NCBI RefSeq assembly: GCF_009765975.1
Contig: NZ_LMUJ01000108.1
Location: 58,952 to 122,951, forward strand
DNA: 64,000 nucleotides
Direction: 5' to 3'
DNA from: Acidisphaera sp. S103
GTDB lineage: Bacteria; Pseudomonadota; Alphaproteobacteria; Acetobacterales; Acetobacteraceae
The position numbers and the translations under genes were made by a program. The number at the start of each line of letters is the position of its first letter. The stretch's first letter is position 1. Under the pieces are notes generated by a model. It worked only from the letters and a program-made list of their open reading frames with translations. It made no database searches and was not told the DNA's origin. This document shows positions 1-8,290 of the stretch, one piece after another.

Positions 1-836
1 TCGAAACCCAATTACCGATTGACGTGTCTCGGTGGAGTTCGATTCGAAGCTTCCTGATGGAGGGAGCGAGGATGTCGAATCTGTTCTGGTTGTCCGATCA
101 GCAACTTGCGGCAATCGAGGCGGCGCCTCCGAAAAAGCGGCGTGGGGTGAATCCACAGCGGAACCGTGAGGTGATCAGTGGTATCATCCACGTCCTGAAG
201 ATCGGTTGCCGCTGGGAGGATTGTCCGCTGGACTACGGCCGGCTCGCCACCGTCTACAATCGGTTCAATCGCTGGTCGAAGGCGGGGATCTGGTCCGCGA
301 TCCTGGCAAAGCTGGTGGTGTTCGATGCCACGGACATTCAATGCATCGACAGCACGACCGCCAAGGCTCATCGCTGCGCTGCCGGCGGAAAAGGGGGGCC
401 AAAAACAGGCCATTGAACGCAGCCGGGGCAGAACCACGAAAATCCACGCGGTTGTCGATGGCGGTGGCCGCATCGTCGGGTTCGAACTGACAGGTGGCAA
501 TCGTCACGACATCAAACCGGCGACCACTTTGATCGAACCGCTGCGGCCAGCAAAGTCATTGCTCGGCGACGCAGCCTACGACAGCGATGCCTTCCGCGCA
601 TTTCTCACCGATCGCGGAACCACCCCGGTGATCAAACAAAACCCGACCCGCAAGCATTTCCATCCGTTCGACAAGAATGCCTACAAGGGCCGCAACATCA
701 TCGAACGAGCGTTCTTACACCTCAAAGACTGGCGTCGGGTTGCCACCCGTTACGACAAACTTGCTAGAAATTTCTGCGCTACTGTAGTCCTGGCTTCCAT
801 CCTGCTGTGGTGGATTTAATTGAGTCCAGAGCCTAA
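1..836 (+). mobile_element. IS5-family insertion sequence, left end outside window
   Basis: The transposase frames fill 72-819 and the element seems to stop at the GAGTCCAGAGCC sequence just after the transposase stop. Immediately after it (from about 840) the sequence changes to a fragment of an unrelated ISKra4-type transposase, which suggests this element inserted into an older one. No matching left terminal inverted repeat is visible in bases 1-60, so the left end is probably outside the window. The exact right boundary is inferred. Confidence 0.7.
72..819 (+). CDS. IS5-family (IS427-like) transposase in two overlapping frames
   Basis: DDE transposase encoded in two frames. The first (72-416) carries the N-terminal IS5 DNA-binding region and the first catalytic Asp in CIDSTTAKAHR. 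The second (usable from about 385 to 819) carries the second Asp in LLGDAAYDSD and the Glu in NIIERAFLHLKDWRR, ending LLWWI. The frames join around the run AAAAGGGGGGCCAAAAAC at 389-406, and the join requires a net +1 (or -2) shift. Many IS5-family members express a fused transposase by programmed frameshifting at such a run, so this may be intact, but simple decay cannot be excluded. ATG 72 is chosen because a purine-rich GGAGGGAGCGAGG ribosome site lies just upstream. Confidence 0.8.
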
Positions 837-842
837 CAAGTT

Positions 843-990
843 GGGCTGACGCTGGCCGAGGGCAAAGACCTCCTTTCGGAACTTCAGCGCCTCGTGCTCC
901 AGACCCAGATGGAAGAATACATGATGTGTGCCCGCGTCTGCTCAGAGTGCCTGACGCTGCGGCGGCAGCGCGACTGTCGTACCCGGACGC
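843..990 (+). pseudogene. ISKra4-family transposase fragment
   Basis: In one frame the segment reads GLTLAEGKDLLSELQRLV, then a C-x2-C pair (CSEC), then RRQRDCRTRTLQ. This matches the usual N-terminal region of ISKra4 transposases, which have a zinc-knuckle Cys pair followed by an RxxxDYRTR-like stretch. About 50 residues survive. There is no start codon and nothing recognisable of the catalytic domain. The fragment begins right at the end of the IS5-family element, so it was probably truncated by that insertion. Confidence 0.55.
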
Positions 991-1019
991 TCCAGCCTCG
1001 CTTGATCAACGTTCAAGGC

Positions 1020-1190
1020 GTCGATCTTCACAAGCGACCGCCTCGCCATCCAGAAGCGCTTGTCCTTCGTCCGCCATTCGTCACTGTGGTCCGGGGTGAA
1101 GACAATCGTGTTCTCGTCAAGGCCAACGCCGTCCAATCCTGATTGCAGCGCCCCGATGCGTGAATCGTGCCCCAAAACCATCCAGGCAAG
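1020..1190 (-). pseudogene. Sulfatase-like fragment
   Basis: On the minus strand, one frame reads DSRIGALQSGLDGVGLDENT followed by IVFTPDHSDEW. This closely resembles the conserved stretch of arylsulfatases and alkaline-phosphatase-superfamily enzymes in which a helix (bxxLGLxENTxVxFTSDHG) leads to the metal-binding Asp-His. Only about 55 residues are recognisable, there is no start, and no sulfatase CxPSR motif is nearby. The call is a short remnant identified from one motif. Confidence 0.4.
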
Positions 1191-1473
1191 CAGCCCGTCA
1201 GGTTTCGCGCCCGGATATCTCCCTGCTCTATGCGACGGACAAATGACCGCGAGCAACGGCGGTGGTGCACCAATACCTGGCGCCGCTCCCCCCACTCTGC
1301 TCGGATTATTTGACCCAAACCGAGACCGGCGGCCGGCATCCAGACCATATGTCCACCAACACCGCGAAATGATTCGGCAGCGGCGTGTTTGATGATAGGT
1401 TAAAAACCGGTTTACGCGATGCCCATCCCGGCGATTCGCGGCCCCCGCGTGACGGAACGGATGGAGACCCAAG

Positions 1474-1734
1474 ATGCGCCTTCGGTACCTGGCCTGGCTA
1501 TGTCTGCCGCTGCTGCTGACCAACTGCGGGGGTGACAAGCCGGCATCGACCGTCTCCGTCACCTGCGGCGGCAGCAGCGCCCTGGTGGGTGCCCGTTCGG
1601 TCGACGTGCTGGGCGACCAGGTGAACGGCCAAACGGTCCTCAGCTTTCCCGACCCGGCGAATCGCGGGCAGACCGGCACGCTGGTGGTTCCGTCGCACGA
1701 CCGCTGCACGATCGGCCCGACGCCGACCAGTTGA
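1474..1734 (+). CDS. Small putative lipoprotein
   Basis: 86-residue protein with an Arg-containing N-terminus, a hydrophobic stretch and a lipobox-like LLTNC at about residues 14-18, so it is probably exported and lipidated. The mature part is polar (GGDKPASTVSV...) with two further Cys (about residues 31 and 78) that could form a disulfide in the periplasm. It resembles no family I recognise. A GGAGACC ribosome site precedes ATG 1474, and the next gene starts 15 bases after its stop, so the two are probably co-transcribed. Confidence 0.6.
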   Translation: MRLRYLAWLCLPLLLTNCGGDKPASTVSVTCGGSSALVGARSVDVLGDQVNGQTVLSFPDPANRGQTGTLVVPSHDRCTIGPTPTS

Positions 1735-1749
1735 CAGAAGGGGGCAGCG

Positions 1750-2232
1750 ATGACGGCTGGCATCGTGCCAGGGCTCGACGCGATGGACGGCGTGGACAGC
1801 ATCGCCCACATCGTCCAGGTGGCTTTGACCCCGGTGTTCCTGCTGTCGGGGATCGGGACGCTGCTGAACGTCTTCAACACCCGGCTGAGCCGCGTGTCCG
1901 ATCACCGGGCATACGTGACGACCCTGCTGCGCGGCGAGGCGGACCCCGACCAGCAGGTCTGGCTGCGAGCGCATCTGGTGCGACTGCGGCGCCGCACGGT
2001 GGTGCTGGATAGTTCGGTGGTCCTGGGCGCGATCGGCGGAGCGTCGACGTGCGGCGCAGCGTTCGTGCTGTTTCTCGGCAGCATGCGGGACACGGCGATC
2101 GCCAACTGGCTATATGTGCTGTTTGGTCTGGCGCTGGGCTGCACGGCGTGTGCGCTGGTCGCCTTCCTGGCCGACAGCGTGCTGGCCTGGCACGGCCTGC
2201 GCCGGGAAGGCTCGCTGCCTCACCCAAAATAG
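1750..2232 (+). CDS. DUF2721 family membrane protein
   Basis: 160-residue integral membrane protein. The N-terminal half shows IAHIVQVALTPVFLLSGIG followed by LLNVFNTRLSRVSDHRA, the characteristic pattern of DUF2721 proteins: a first membrane helix, then a charged cytoplasmic segment with an RL.R..D motif. Two further hydrophobic helices lie at about residues 85-105 and 118-140. The function of the family is unknown. GGGGGCAG precedes the ATG. It follows the small lipoprotein gene closely and is convergent with the FKBP gene. Confidence 0.75.
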   Translation: MTAGIVPGLDAMDGVDSIAHIVQVALTPVFLLSGIGTLLNVFNTRLSRVSDHRAYVTTLLRGEADPDQQVWLRAHLVRLRRRTVVLDSSVVLGAIGGASTCGAAFVLFLGSMRDTAIANWLYVLFGLALGCTACALVAFLADSVLAWHGLRREGSLPHPK

Positions 2233-2277
2233 CGGCGCCGGTTCGGGACGTCCGTTCCGACTCACCGCAATCGGATG

Positions 2278-2745
2278 CTAGCCCTTCACACCCAGCAGTT
2301 CGACCTCGAACAGCAGCGTCGCATTGGGCGGAATGACCCCGCCGGCCCCACGCGCACCATAGCCAAGGTCCGGCGGAATGATCAGCGTGCGCTTGCCGCC
2401 GACCTTCATCGTCGCGACACCCTCATCCCAGCCGCGGATGACGTGGCCCTGTCCGATCGGAAACTCGAACGGCTGTCCTCGGTCGAGCGAACTGTCGAAC
2501 TTGTTCCCCTTGGCGCCGTTTTCATACAGCCAGCCGGTGTAGTGCATGACGCAGATCTGCCCAGACTTGGGCGTGGCGCCGGTGCCGACGACAGTGTCCT
2601 CGTATTGCAGGCCCGATGGTGTCGTGATCATTTTGCCAACTTTCTGAGCCTGTGCGGCGGTGGGGGCGACGGCGATGAAACAGCCGATCGATGCGGTCAT
2701 GAGACCGGCCAGGGCCACGGCCCCGATCCATGAAACAGTCCGCAT
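2278..2745 (-). CDS. Exported FKBP-type peptidyl-prolyl cis-trans isomerase
   Basis: 155 residues: a signal peptide (residues 1 to about 33, ending AAQAQ) and a single FKBP domain. Family features are visible: TPSGLQYEDTVVGTGATPKS, the YTGWL strand, FDSS, the VIRGWDEGV helix with the conserved Trp of the active-site floor, IPPDLGYGARG, and the closing IPPNATLLFEVELL. It should catalyse proline isomerisation of exported proteins in the periplasm. AAGGAG lies just upstream of the ATG. It is monocistronic on the minus strand, divergent from the acyl-CoA dehydrogenase pair. Confidence 0.9.
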   Translation of the reverse strand: MRTVSWIGAVALAGLMTASIGCFIAVAPTAAQAQKVGKMITTPSGLQYEDTVVGTGATPKSGQICVMHYTGWLYENGAKGNKFDSSLDRGQPFEFPIGQGHVIRGWDEGVATMKVGGKRTLIIPPDLGYGARGAGGVIPPNATLLFEVELLGVKG

Positions 2746-2880
2746 CCGTCAACTCCTTGCAACCGCGCCGCGTGTGAACGAGCGGCTCTGTTAACCCATC
2801 CGTCCGGCCGCCGCTACCCGCCGGATTGCGCGCCCGGTTCGACCTGCGTAAGCTTACTCACCAGTAGGAGGGACACATCC

Positions 2881-4086
2881 ATGGATCTTCGCTTCACCCC
2901 GGAAGAACTGGCCTTCCGCGAGGAAGTCCGCACGTTCATTCGCGAAAACCTGCCCGCGGACACGCGTGACCGGATGAAACTGGGGCATCCGCCGCGCAAG
3001 GAAGACACCGTGCGGTGGCAGCGAATCCTGAACGCGAAGGGCTGGGCGGCGCTGTCCTGGCCGAAGGAATGGGGCGGCCCGGGCTGGACGGCGATCCAGA
3101 AGATGATCTTCCTGGAAGAGAACCTCATGGCCCCGGCGCCCGAGCTTCTCTCCTTCAACATCACAATGCTCGGCCCTGTCCTCCTGCAATTCGGCACCGA
3201 GGAACAGAAGAAGCGCTTCCTGCCGCGCGCCGCCAACCTGGACGATTGGTGGTGCCAGGGATTCTCGGAACCCGGTGCCGGGTCCGACCTGGCCTCGCTG
3301 AAGACCGCCGCGAAACTGGACGGCGATCATTACGTGGTGAACGGACAGAAGATTTGGACCTCCACAGCCCACAATGCCGACTGGTGCTTCCTTCTGGTCC
3401 GCACCGATCCGAACGCCCGCAAGCGGCAGGAGGGGATTTCGTTCCTGCTGGTGGATATGAAAACACCCGGCATCACGGTGCGCCCGATCATTTCGATCGA
3501 CGGCAGCCATCACCTGAACGAAGTGTTCTTCGACGACGTCAAGGTGCCGGTAGACCGCCGTATCCATGCCGAGAACAAAGGCTGGGACGTCGCCAAATAC
3601 CTGCTAGGCAACGAACGCACCGGCATCGCCCGCCTGGGCAAATCCCGCGAACGCGTCTCCTCAGCCGTTTCGATGGCACGCGAAGTCAATTTCGGCGGCA
3701 AACCGTTGATCGAGGACCCAATGTTCCGCCAGCGTGTCGCCCAGTTGCAGGTGGACATGAAGGCGCTGGAGATCACCCAGTACCGCGTCGTTTCGGCCTA
3801 TGACAAGGCGAAGGGTGCCGGCAAGCCCGACCCGCTATCCTCCGTGCTGAAGGTAAAAGGCACCGAACTGCTGCAAGCCACCTCGGAACTGACCGTCGAT
3901 GTCGCCGGCCCTTACGCGACGCCGATCTGGGCCCAGGAACTGGAAGCCATGAACGAGCCGGATGAACTGATGGAGGCCAGCAGCGCCGGCACCGGTGGCT
4001 ACCTGATGCTGCGCGCCGCCTCGATCTACGGCGGCACCAATGAAATCCAGAAGAATATCCTGACCAAAGCGGTATTGGGACTGTAA
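2881..4086 (+). CDS. Acyl-CoA dehydrogenase, large-subunit type (PimC-like)
   Basis: 401-residue FAD-dependent acyl-CoA dehydrogenase with the N-terminal helical domain, the middle strand domain (WWCQGFSEPGAGSDLASL, IWTSTAHNADW) and the C-terminal helical domain ending SIYGGTNEIQKNIL. It introduces the 2,3-double bond in an acyl-CoA thioester. Length and motifs match the large subunit of pimeloyl-CoA-type heteromeric dehydrogenases. The position that is Glu in YEGT of medium-chain enzymes is Gly here, as in several two-gene dehydrogenases, so the catalytic base must lie elsewhere or in the partner. AGGAGGG precedes the ATG. The partner gene starts 1 base after its stop. Confidence 0.85.
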   Translation: MDLRFTPEELAFREEVRTFIRENLPADTRDRMKLGHPPRKEDTVRWQRILNAKGWAALSWPKEWGGPGWTAIQKMIFLEENLMAPAPELLSFNITMLGPVLLQFGTEEQKKRFLPRAANLDDWWCQGFSEPGAGSDLASLKTAAKLDGDHYVVNGQKIWTSTAHNADWCFLLVRTDPNARKRQEGISFLLVDMKTPGITVRPIISIDGSHHLNEVFFDDVKVPVDRRIHAENKGWDVAKYLLGNERTGIARLGKSRERVSSAVSMAREVNFGGKPLIEDPMFRQRVAQLQVDMKALEITQYRVVSAYDKAKGAGKPDPLSSVLKVKGTELLQATSELTVDVAGPYATPIWAQELEAMNEPDELMEASSAGTGGYLMLRAASIYGGTNEIQKNILTKAVLGL

Positions 4087-4087
4087 A

Positions 4088-5224
4088 ATGGACTTCGAAC
4101 CCTCCGACGATCAGCGGCTACTGGTCGAAAGCGTCACGCGCATGCTGGGCGACACCTACAGTTTCGCTCAGCGCAAAACCTATATGGCCCTGCCGGAGGG
4201 CTATTCCCCCGCCATCTGGTCGCAGTTCGCCGAACAAGGCTTGTTGGGCCTGCCGTTCGCCGAGGAATACGGCGGCTTCGGCGGCGGCGCGCAGGAAGTC
4301 ATGCTGGTGATGCAGGCGTTCGGCCGTGTGCTGGTGCTGGAACCGTATTTCCCCACCATCGTGCTGGGTGGCACCGCAGTGAACGTCGCCGGATCGGCGG
4401 AACAGAAGCAGGCAATCCTGCCCGCGATCGCCGAGGGCAGTCTGAAACTGGCCTTCGCCCACAACGAACGGCAGGCCCGCTACGACCTGACCGACGTTGT
4501 AACAACCGCCAAACGCAACGGCTCCGGCTGGGTGTTGGACGGATCGAAAACGATCGTTTCGCATGGCGAGGCGGCCGACAAGATCATCGTCAGCGCCCGC
4601 ACCGGCGGCGACCGCTACGACGAAGACGGCATCACGCTGTTTCTGGTGGATGCCACCGCATCAGGCGTCGCCCGCCGCGGCTACCTCAGCCGGGACGATA
4701 CGCGTGCGGCCGACATCTCCCTGTCGAACGTTTCGGTATCCGCGGCCGACGTCCTGGGTGAGGTCGGCAAGGGCCTGCCCATCATCCAGCGCGTCATCGA
4801 GGCCGGCATCGCCGCCACCGCCGGGGAAACCGTCGGCGCGATGGAGGCAATGAACGAAATGACCCTCGAATACAGCAAAACCCGCGTTCAGTTCGGCAAC
4901 CCGATCGGCTCCTACCAAGTCGTGCAGCACCGTCTGGCGGACATGTTCATGACGCAGGAGCAAGGCCGTAGCATGGCCATGCTGGCCACCATGTCGATCG
5001 ACAATCCGGACCAGGCCGCTCGGGCGCACGACATCGCCTTGGCGAAGGTGGGGATCGGACAAGCCGGGCGCTACGTGTCACAAAGCGCGGTGCAGATGCA
5101 CGGCGGCATCGGCATGACCGAGGAATACGCGGTCGGGCACTATTTCCGCCGCTGCATGGTGATCGAGCGGCTGTTCGGCGATCCGGCTTACTATCTCGCG
5201 AGACTGGCGGCGGAGGTAGGGTAA
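4088..5224 (+). CDS. Acyl-CoA dehydrogenase, small-subunit type (PimD-like)
   Basis: 378-residue acyl-CoA dehydrogenase homologue that starts immediately after its partner. The N-terminal domain (MDFEPSDDQRLLVESVTRML), a middle domain, and the C-terminal RVQFGNPIGSYQVVQHRLAD and QMHGGIGMTEEYAVGHYFRR segments are all present. The YEGT-Ile-Gln segment at the extreme C-terminus is missing, as is usual for the shorter partner of paired dehydrogenases. The two gene products probably form a heteromer acting on an acyl- or dicarboxyl-CoA. The substrate cannot be read from sequence. The convergent Lrp-type gene follows after a hairpin. Confidence 0.85.
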   Translation: MDFEPSDDQRLLVESVTRMLGDTYSFAQRKTYMALPEGYSPAIWSQFAEQGLLGLPFAEEYGGFGGGAQEVMLVMQAFGRVLVLEPYFPTIVLGGTAVNVAGSAEQKQAILPAIAEGSLKLAFAHNERQARYDLTDVVTTAKRNGSGWVLDGSKTIVSHGEAADKIIVSARTGGDRYDEDGITLFLVDATASGVARRGYLSRDDTRAADISLSNVSVSAADVLGEVGKGLPIIQRVIEAGIAATAGETVGAMEAMNEMTLEYSKTRVQFGNPIGSYQVVQHRLADMFMTQEQGRSMAMLATMSIDNPDQAARAHDIALAKVGIGQAGRYVSQSAVQMHGGIGMTEEYAVGHYFRRCMVIERLFGDPAYYLARLAAEVG

Positions 5225-5232
5225 CGGCCCAT

Positions 5233-5265
5233 CCGTCATGGCCGAGCGTGTCCCGGCCATGACGG
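5233..5265. repeat. REP-like hairpin, possible bidirectional terminator
   Basis: A perfect 12-bp inverted repeat, CCGTCATGGCCG / CGGCCATGACGG, with a 9-base loop lies between two convergent genes. There is no T-run. The same core (GTCATGGCCGGGC and complement) recurs at 15178, 46898, 57651 and, more diverged, at 17983, so it looks like a dispersed REP-type element that may also stop transcription. Confidence 0.6.
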
Positions 5266-5300
5266 TGACAGCGTTCCGAACCATTGCACGGAAGTAAACC

Positions 5301-5786
5301 CTACCCGAACGGAACACCGGCCAGGCTGCGGCTGGTGCGGATCGTTTGCAGCGTCTGCACGCGGCTGACGGTAGGGGAGCCCGTCAGCTTCTGGGTCAAC
5401 TGGTTTTCATGCGCGGTATCCCTCGCCACCAGCTTCAGCAGGAAATCGCCGCCGCCACGGATCATGTGGCATTCCCGCACTTCGGACCAGCCGCCGACCA
5501 ACAGCTCGAACGCAGACAAGACCGCTTCTTTCTGGCTTTCCAATCCAACGATCGCGAAGAACGTGATCTCCCACCCCAGCTTCTGCGGATCGGTGTCGGC
5601 ATGGTAGCCACGAATGACGCCGGCTTCCTCCAGCGCGCGGACCCGGCGCAGGCATGGCGGCGCCGAGATGCCGGCCCGTTTCGACAGGTCGACGTTGGTC
5701 ATGCGCCCATCTTCCTGCAAGGAGGCGAGGATGCGACGGTCGATCGCATCCAGCAGAATTGGCGCATCTGAGTTGGGCGGCTTCAT
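5301..5786 (-). CDS. Lrp/AsnC family transcriptional regulator
   Basis: 161 residues: an N-terminal winged helix-turn-helix (LLDAIDRRILASLQEDGRMT, LSKRAGISAPPCLRRVRALE, then GVIRGYHA) and a C-terminal ligand-binding RAM domain (ITFFAIVGLES..., ECHMIRGGGDFLLKLVARDT). Members sense amino acids or related acids and usually regulate a neighbouring gene and themselves. It is divergent from the penicillin-acylase-type gene, with about 200 bases between, and convergent with the dehydrogenase pair. Which of these it controls is not evident. Confidence 0.88.
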   Translation of the reverse strand: MKPPNSDAPILLDAIDRRILASLQEDGRMTNVDLSKRAGISAPPCLRRVRALEEAGVIRGYHADTDPQKLGWEITFFAIVGLESQKEAVLSAFELLVGGWSEVRECHMIRGGGDFLLKLVARDTAHENQLTQKLTGSPTVSRVQTLQTIRTSRSLAGVPFG

Positions 5787-5986
5787 GTGATCTTGTTGAA
5801 CAGACGTTTCCTGGCCGCGACGAGACGTATAATCTTATTGCGTACCGCCAGTCTCGCAAGCTGAAAATATCGCCCTTTGTCAATATCCAGACGCTATCCA
5901 CAGATTTTCCATGAAAAACAGGGCCGAACCCGGTTTCACACTTTCGTCGCTTCCCAGCGCCCGTCCGCGCGATCACTTTGGTGCCC

Positions 5987-8290
5987 ATGACACCGTTCCT
6001 CCGACGAATCGCTCGTGTGCTGGCTGCGATTGGCGTTCTGGTCCTCCTGCTCGCGGCTCTGGTCGCCGGTGCGCTGTGGCTGACCATGCCGAACACGCAA
6101 CAGACGGTTTCGGTCCCCGGCCTGTCCGGCCCGGTCGATATCACCTACGACGCCGACTGGGTTCCCCGCATCCGCGCCGGATCGGAACAGGATGCGGCCA
6201 CGGCGCTGGGCTTCCTTCACGCACGCGACCGCATGTTCCAGATGGAGCTGATGCGGCGCGCGGCGTCGGGCCGGCTGTCGGAGATCGCCGGACCGGCGAC
6301 GCTGCCGATCGACCGGATGATGCGCACGCTGGGCCTGCGTCAGCACGCCGTGGCGGACTTCTCGACGTTGCCGGCCGACACGCAGGCGATCCTGCAGGCT
6401 TACGCGCGCGGCGTGAACGCCTGGATCGACCTGAAAGGCCGCTTCGCCGCCCCGGAATTCCTGCTGCTCGGTCCGCCAGAACATTGGGAGGCCCAGGACA
6501 GCCTGCTATGGGCGAAGACGATGGGGTTATGGCTGTCGATGAACTGGCGGGAGGAACTGGCGCGCCAGGCCCTGGCCGGCCACGTCTCGGCTTCTGACCT
6601 GGACCAACTCTGGCCGGCCCAGCCCGCCCTTCCCACCCCGGACGCGATGAATCGGCCACTGACGCGCTTTGCCGCGGCCGCCGGTCGCCTAGCCTCTGTC
6701 CTGCCACGCTTTCCGGCGCCCTACACCCTGCCCCAGACCGCGTCGAATGAGTGGGCCGTCGATGGGCGGCATACCGCGACGGGTGCCCCGTTGCTGGCCG
6801 GCGACCCACATCTGGCGTTCGGTTTTCCCGGCATCTGGTACCTGGCGCGCATCGACCTGCCAAACCAAGTGCTGGCGGGGGCGACCGCGCCCGGCGTGCC
6901 GTTCCTCGTGCTGGGGCACAACAGCAAGATCGCCTGGACGTTCACCTCCACCGGCGCCGACGTGCAGGACATTTTCATCGAGAAGCCAGCCGGAGCGGGC
7001 CAATACCAGACTCCGGACGGGCCGAAACCGTTCGTGGTGCGAGAGGAACGGATCAAGGTCCGCGGCCAGCCCGATGTGGTGCGGACGGTCCGGGAAACCC
7101 GGCATGGCCCGGTGATCAGCGATCTCGACAACCCGGCTGGGCCGATCATGGCGGTGGCGATGGGCAACCTGCAGCCCGGCGACACCGCGGCCGCCGGGTT
7201 GCTAGCGCTGAACCGAGCGACGTCGGTGCAGGCGGCTGGGGTCGCGGCGGCGCAGATCACCTCGCCGGTGCAGAATCTGCTGGTGGCGGATGCCAAGACC
7301 ATCGGGCTGTTCGTCACCGGGCGGGTGCCGATCCGCAAGGCCGGCGACGGGTCGGCGCCGGTACCGGGCGACGACGGGTCGCACGACTGGACCGGCTGGG
7401 CGTCTGGCGACCAGTTGCCGCACATTGTCTCGCCGGACAGCGGCCGGCTGGTGAATGGGAATGAGCCAGTGTGGCCGCCCGATTTCCCGGTTTTCATGGA
7501 TCGCGACACGTTCGACGATTGGCGAGCGAAACGGATCCGCGAAATGCTGGCCCAGTCGGATCGTCATACCCCAGCGGATTTCGCTGCCATGCAGACCGAC
7601 GTCGTCGATGGTTTCGCCCGCCAGGTGCTGCCGGTGCTGCTCGCGGTCAAGGACGCACCGAAAAACGCGCTGGACCTGTTGCGCGGCTGGGATGGGTCGG
7701 CGGTGATGAACTCCCCGGCGCCGCTGATCTTCAACGCCTGGATGGATGCATTTTACGCGGCGGTGCTGCGGCACGCCGGCCTGACGACGGGCCTCGGAGC
7801 GCCGGAGTCGGATTTCCTGGCCTCCGTCCTGTCGCCGGCGGGGGCGCATTGGTGCGACGGGGATTGCACACCGATGCTGCGCGACTCGCTGATCCAGGCC
7901 ATGAAGGACCTGACCACCCGCTTCGGTACCGATCCCTCGGCTTGGCGCTGGGGGGATGCGCATCCCGCGGTGTTCGCGCACCCCATTCTACGCTCGCTCC
8001 CCGTGCTCGGCTCATTGACCACCATCACCGTTCCCAGCCCGGGCGACGACAACACGGTCGATCGTGGCGGTCCGAATGCCGCGTTCCAGTCGGTGCATGG
8101 GGCGGCGTATCGCGGAGTCTACGACCTCGCCGATCTCGACCGCAGCCTGTTCATGATCACCCCCGGTCAATCGGGCAATCCGCTCAGTGCCCATGCGAGA
8201 GATTTTGCCATACGCTGGCGCGACGGTGCTACAATAACCCTGGGGCCGGCGGCGGCCAGCATCTCCGGAACGGTTAGATTGAATCCATGA
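5987..8290 (+). CDS. Penicillin acylase family (Ntn) amidohydrolase
   Basis: About 767 residues from ATG 5987; TTG 5978 and GTG 5981 are in-frame alternatives, and no strong ribosome site decides between them. An N-terminal hydrophobic segment (LAAIGVLVLLLAALVAGALW) exports or anchors the precursor. The family aminoacylase fold follows (YDADWVPRIRAGSEQDAATA, LGFLHARDRMFQMELMRRAA). The autocatalytic cleavage site is at about residue 253, where Ser starts SNEWAVDG and becomes the N-terminal nucleophile of the beta chain. Homologues cleave penicillins, cephalosporins or acyl-homoserine lactones; the substrate here is unknown. The stop overlaps the next start (ATGA), so it is translationally coupled to the RDD gene. 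Confidence 0.88.
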   Translation: MTPFLRRIARVLAAIGVLVLLLAALVAGALWLTMPNTQQTVSVPGLSGPVDITYDADWVPRIRAGSEQDAATALGFLHARDRMFQMELMRRAASGRLSEIAGPATLPIDRMMRTLGLRQHAVADFSTLPADTQAILQAYARGVNAWIDLKGRFAAPEFLLLGPPEHWEAQDSLLWAKTMGLWLSMNWREELARQALAGHVSASDLDQLWPAQPALPTPDAMNRPLTRFAAAAGRLASVLPRFPAPYTLPQTASNEWAVDGRHTATGAPLLAGDPHLAFGFPGIWYLARIDLPNQVLAGATAPGVPFLVLGHNSKIAWTFTSTGADVQDIFIEKPAGAGQYQTPDGPKPFVVREERIKVRGQPDVVRTVRETRHGPVISDLDNPAGPIMAVAMGNLQPGDTAAAGLLALNRATSVQAAGVAAAQITSPVQNLLVADAKTIGLFVTGRVPIRKAGDGSAPVPGDDGSHDWTGWASGDQLPHIVSPDSGRLVNGNEPVWPPDFPVFMDRDTFDDWRAKRIREMLAQSDRHTPADFAAMQTDVVDGFARQVLPVLLAVKDAPKNALDLLRGWDGSAVMNSPAPLIFNAWMDAFYAAVLRHAGLTTGLGAPESDFLASVLSPAGAHWCDGDCTPMLRDSLIQAMKDLTTRFGTDPSAWRWGDAHPAVFAHPILRSLPVLGSLTTITVPSPGDDNTVDRGGPNAAFQSVHGAAYRGVYDLADLDRSLFMITPGQSGNPLSAHARDFAIRWRDGATITLGPAAASISGTVRLNP

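Noticed and set aside
942-1880. Minus-strand frame of 312 codons over the lipoprotein and DUF2721 genes
   Set aside because: Upper part is antisense to better-supported genes; only the sulfatase-like stretch at 1020-1190 looks real.
5978-5986. TTG/GTG starts for the penicillin-acylase-type gene
   Set aside because: ATG 5987 in the same frame is the more usual start, and none of the three has a clear ribosome site.
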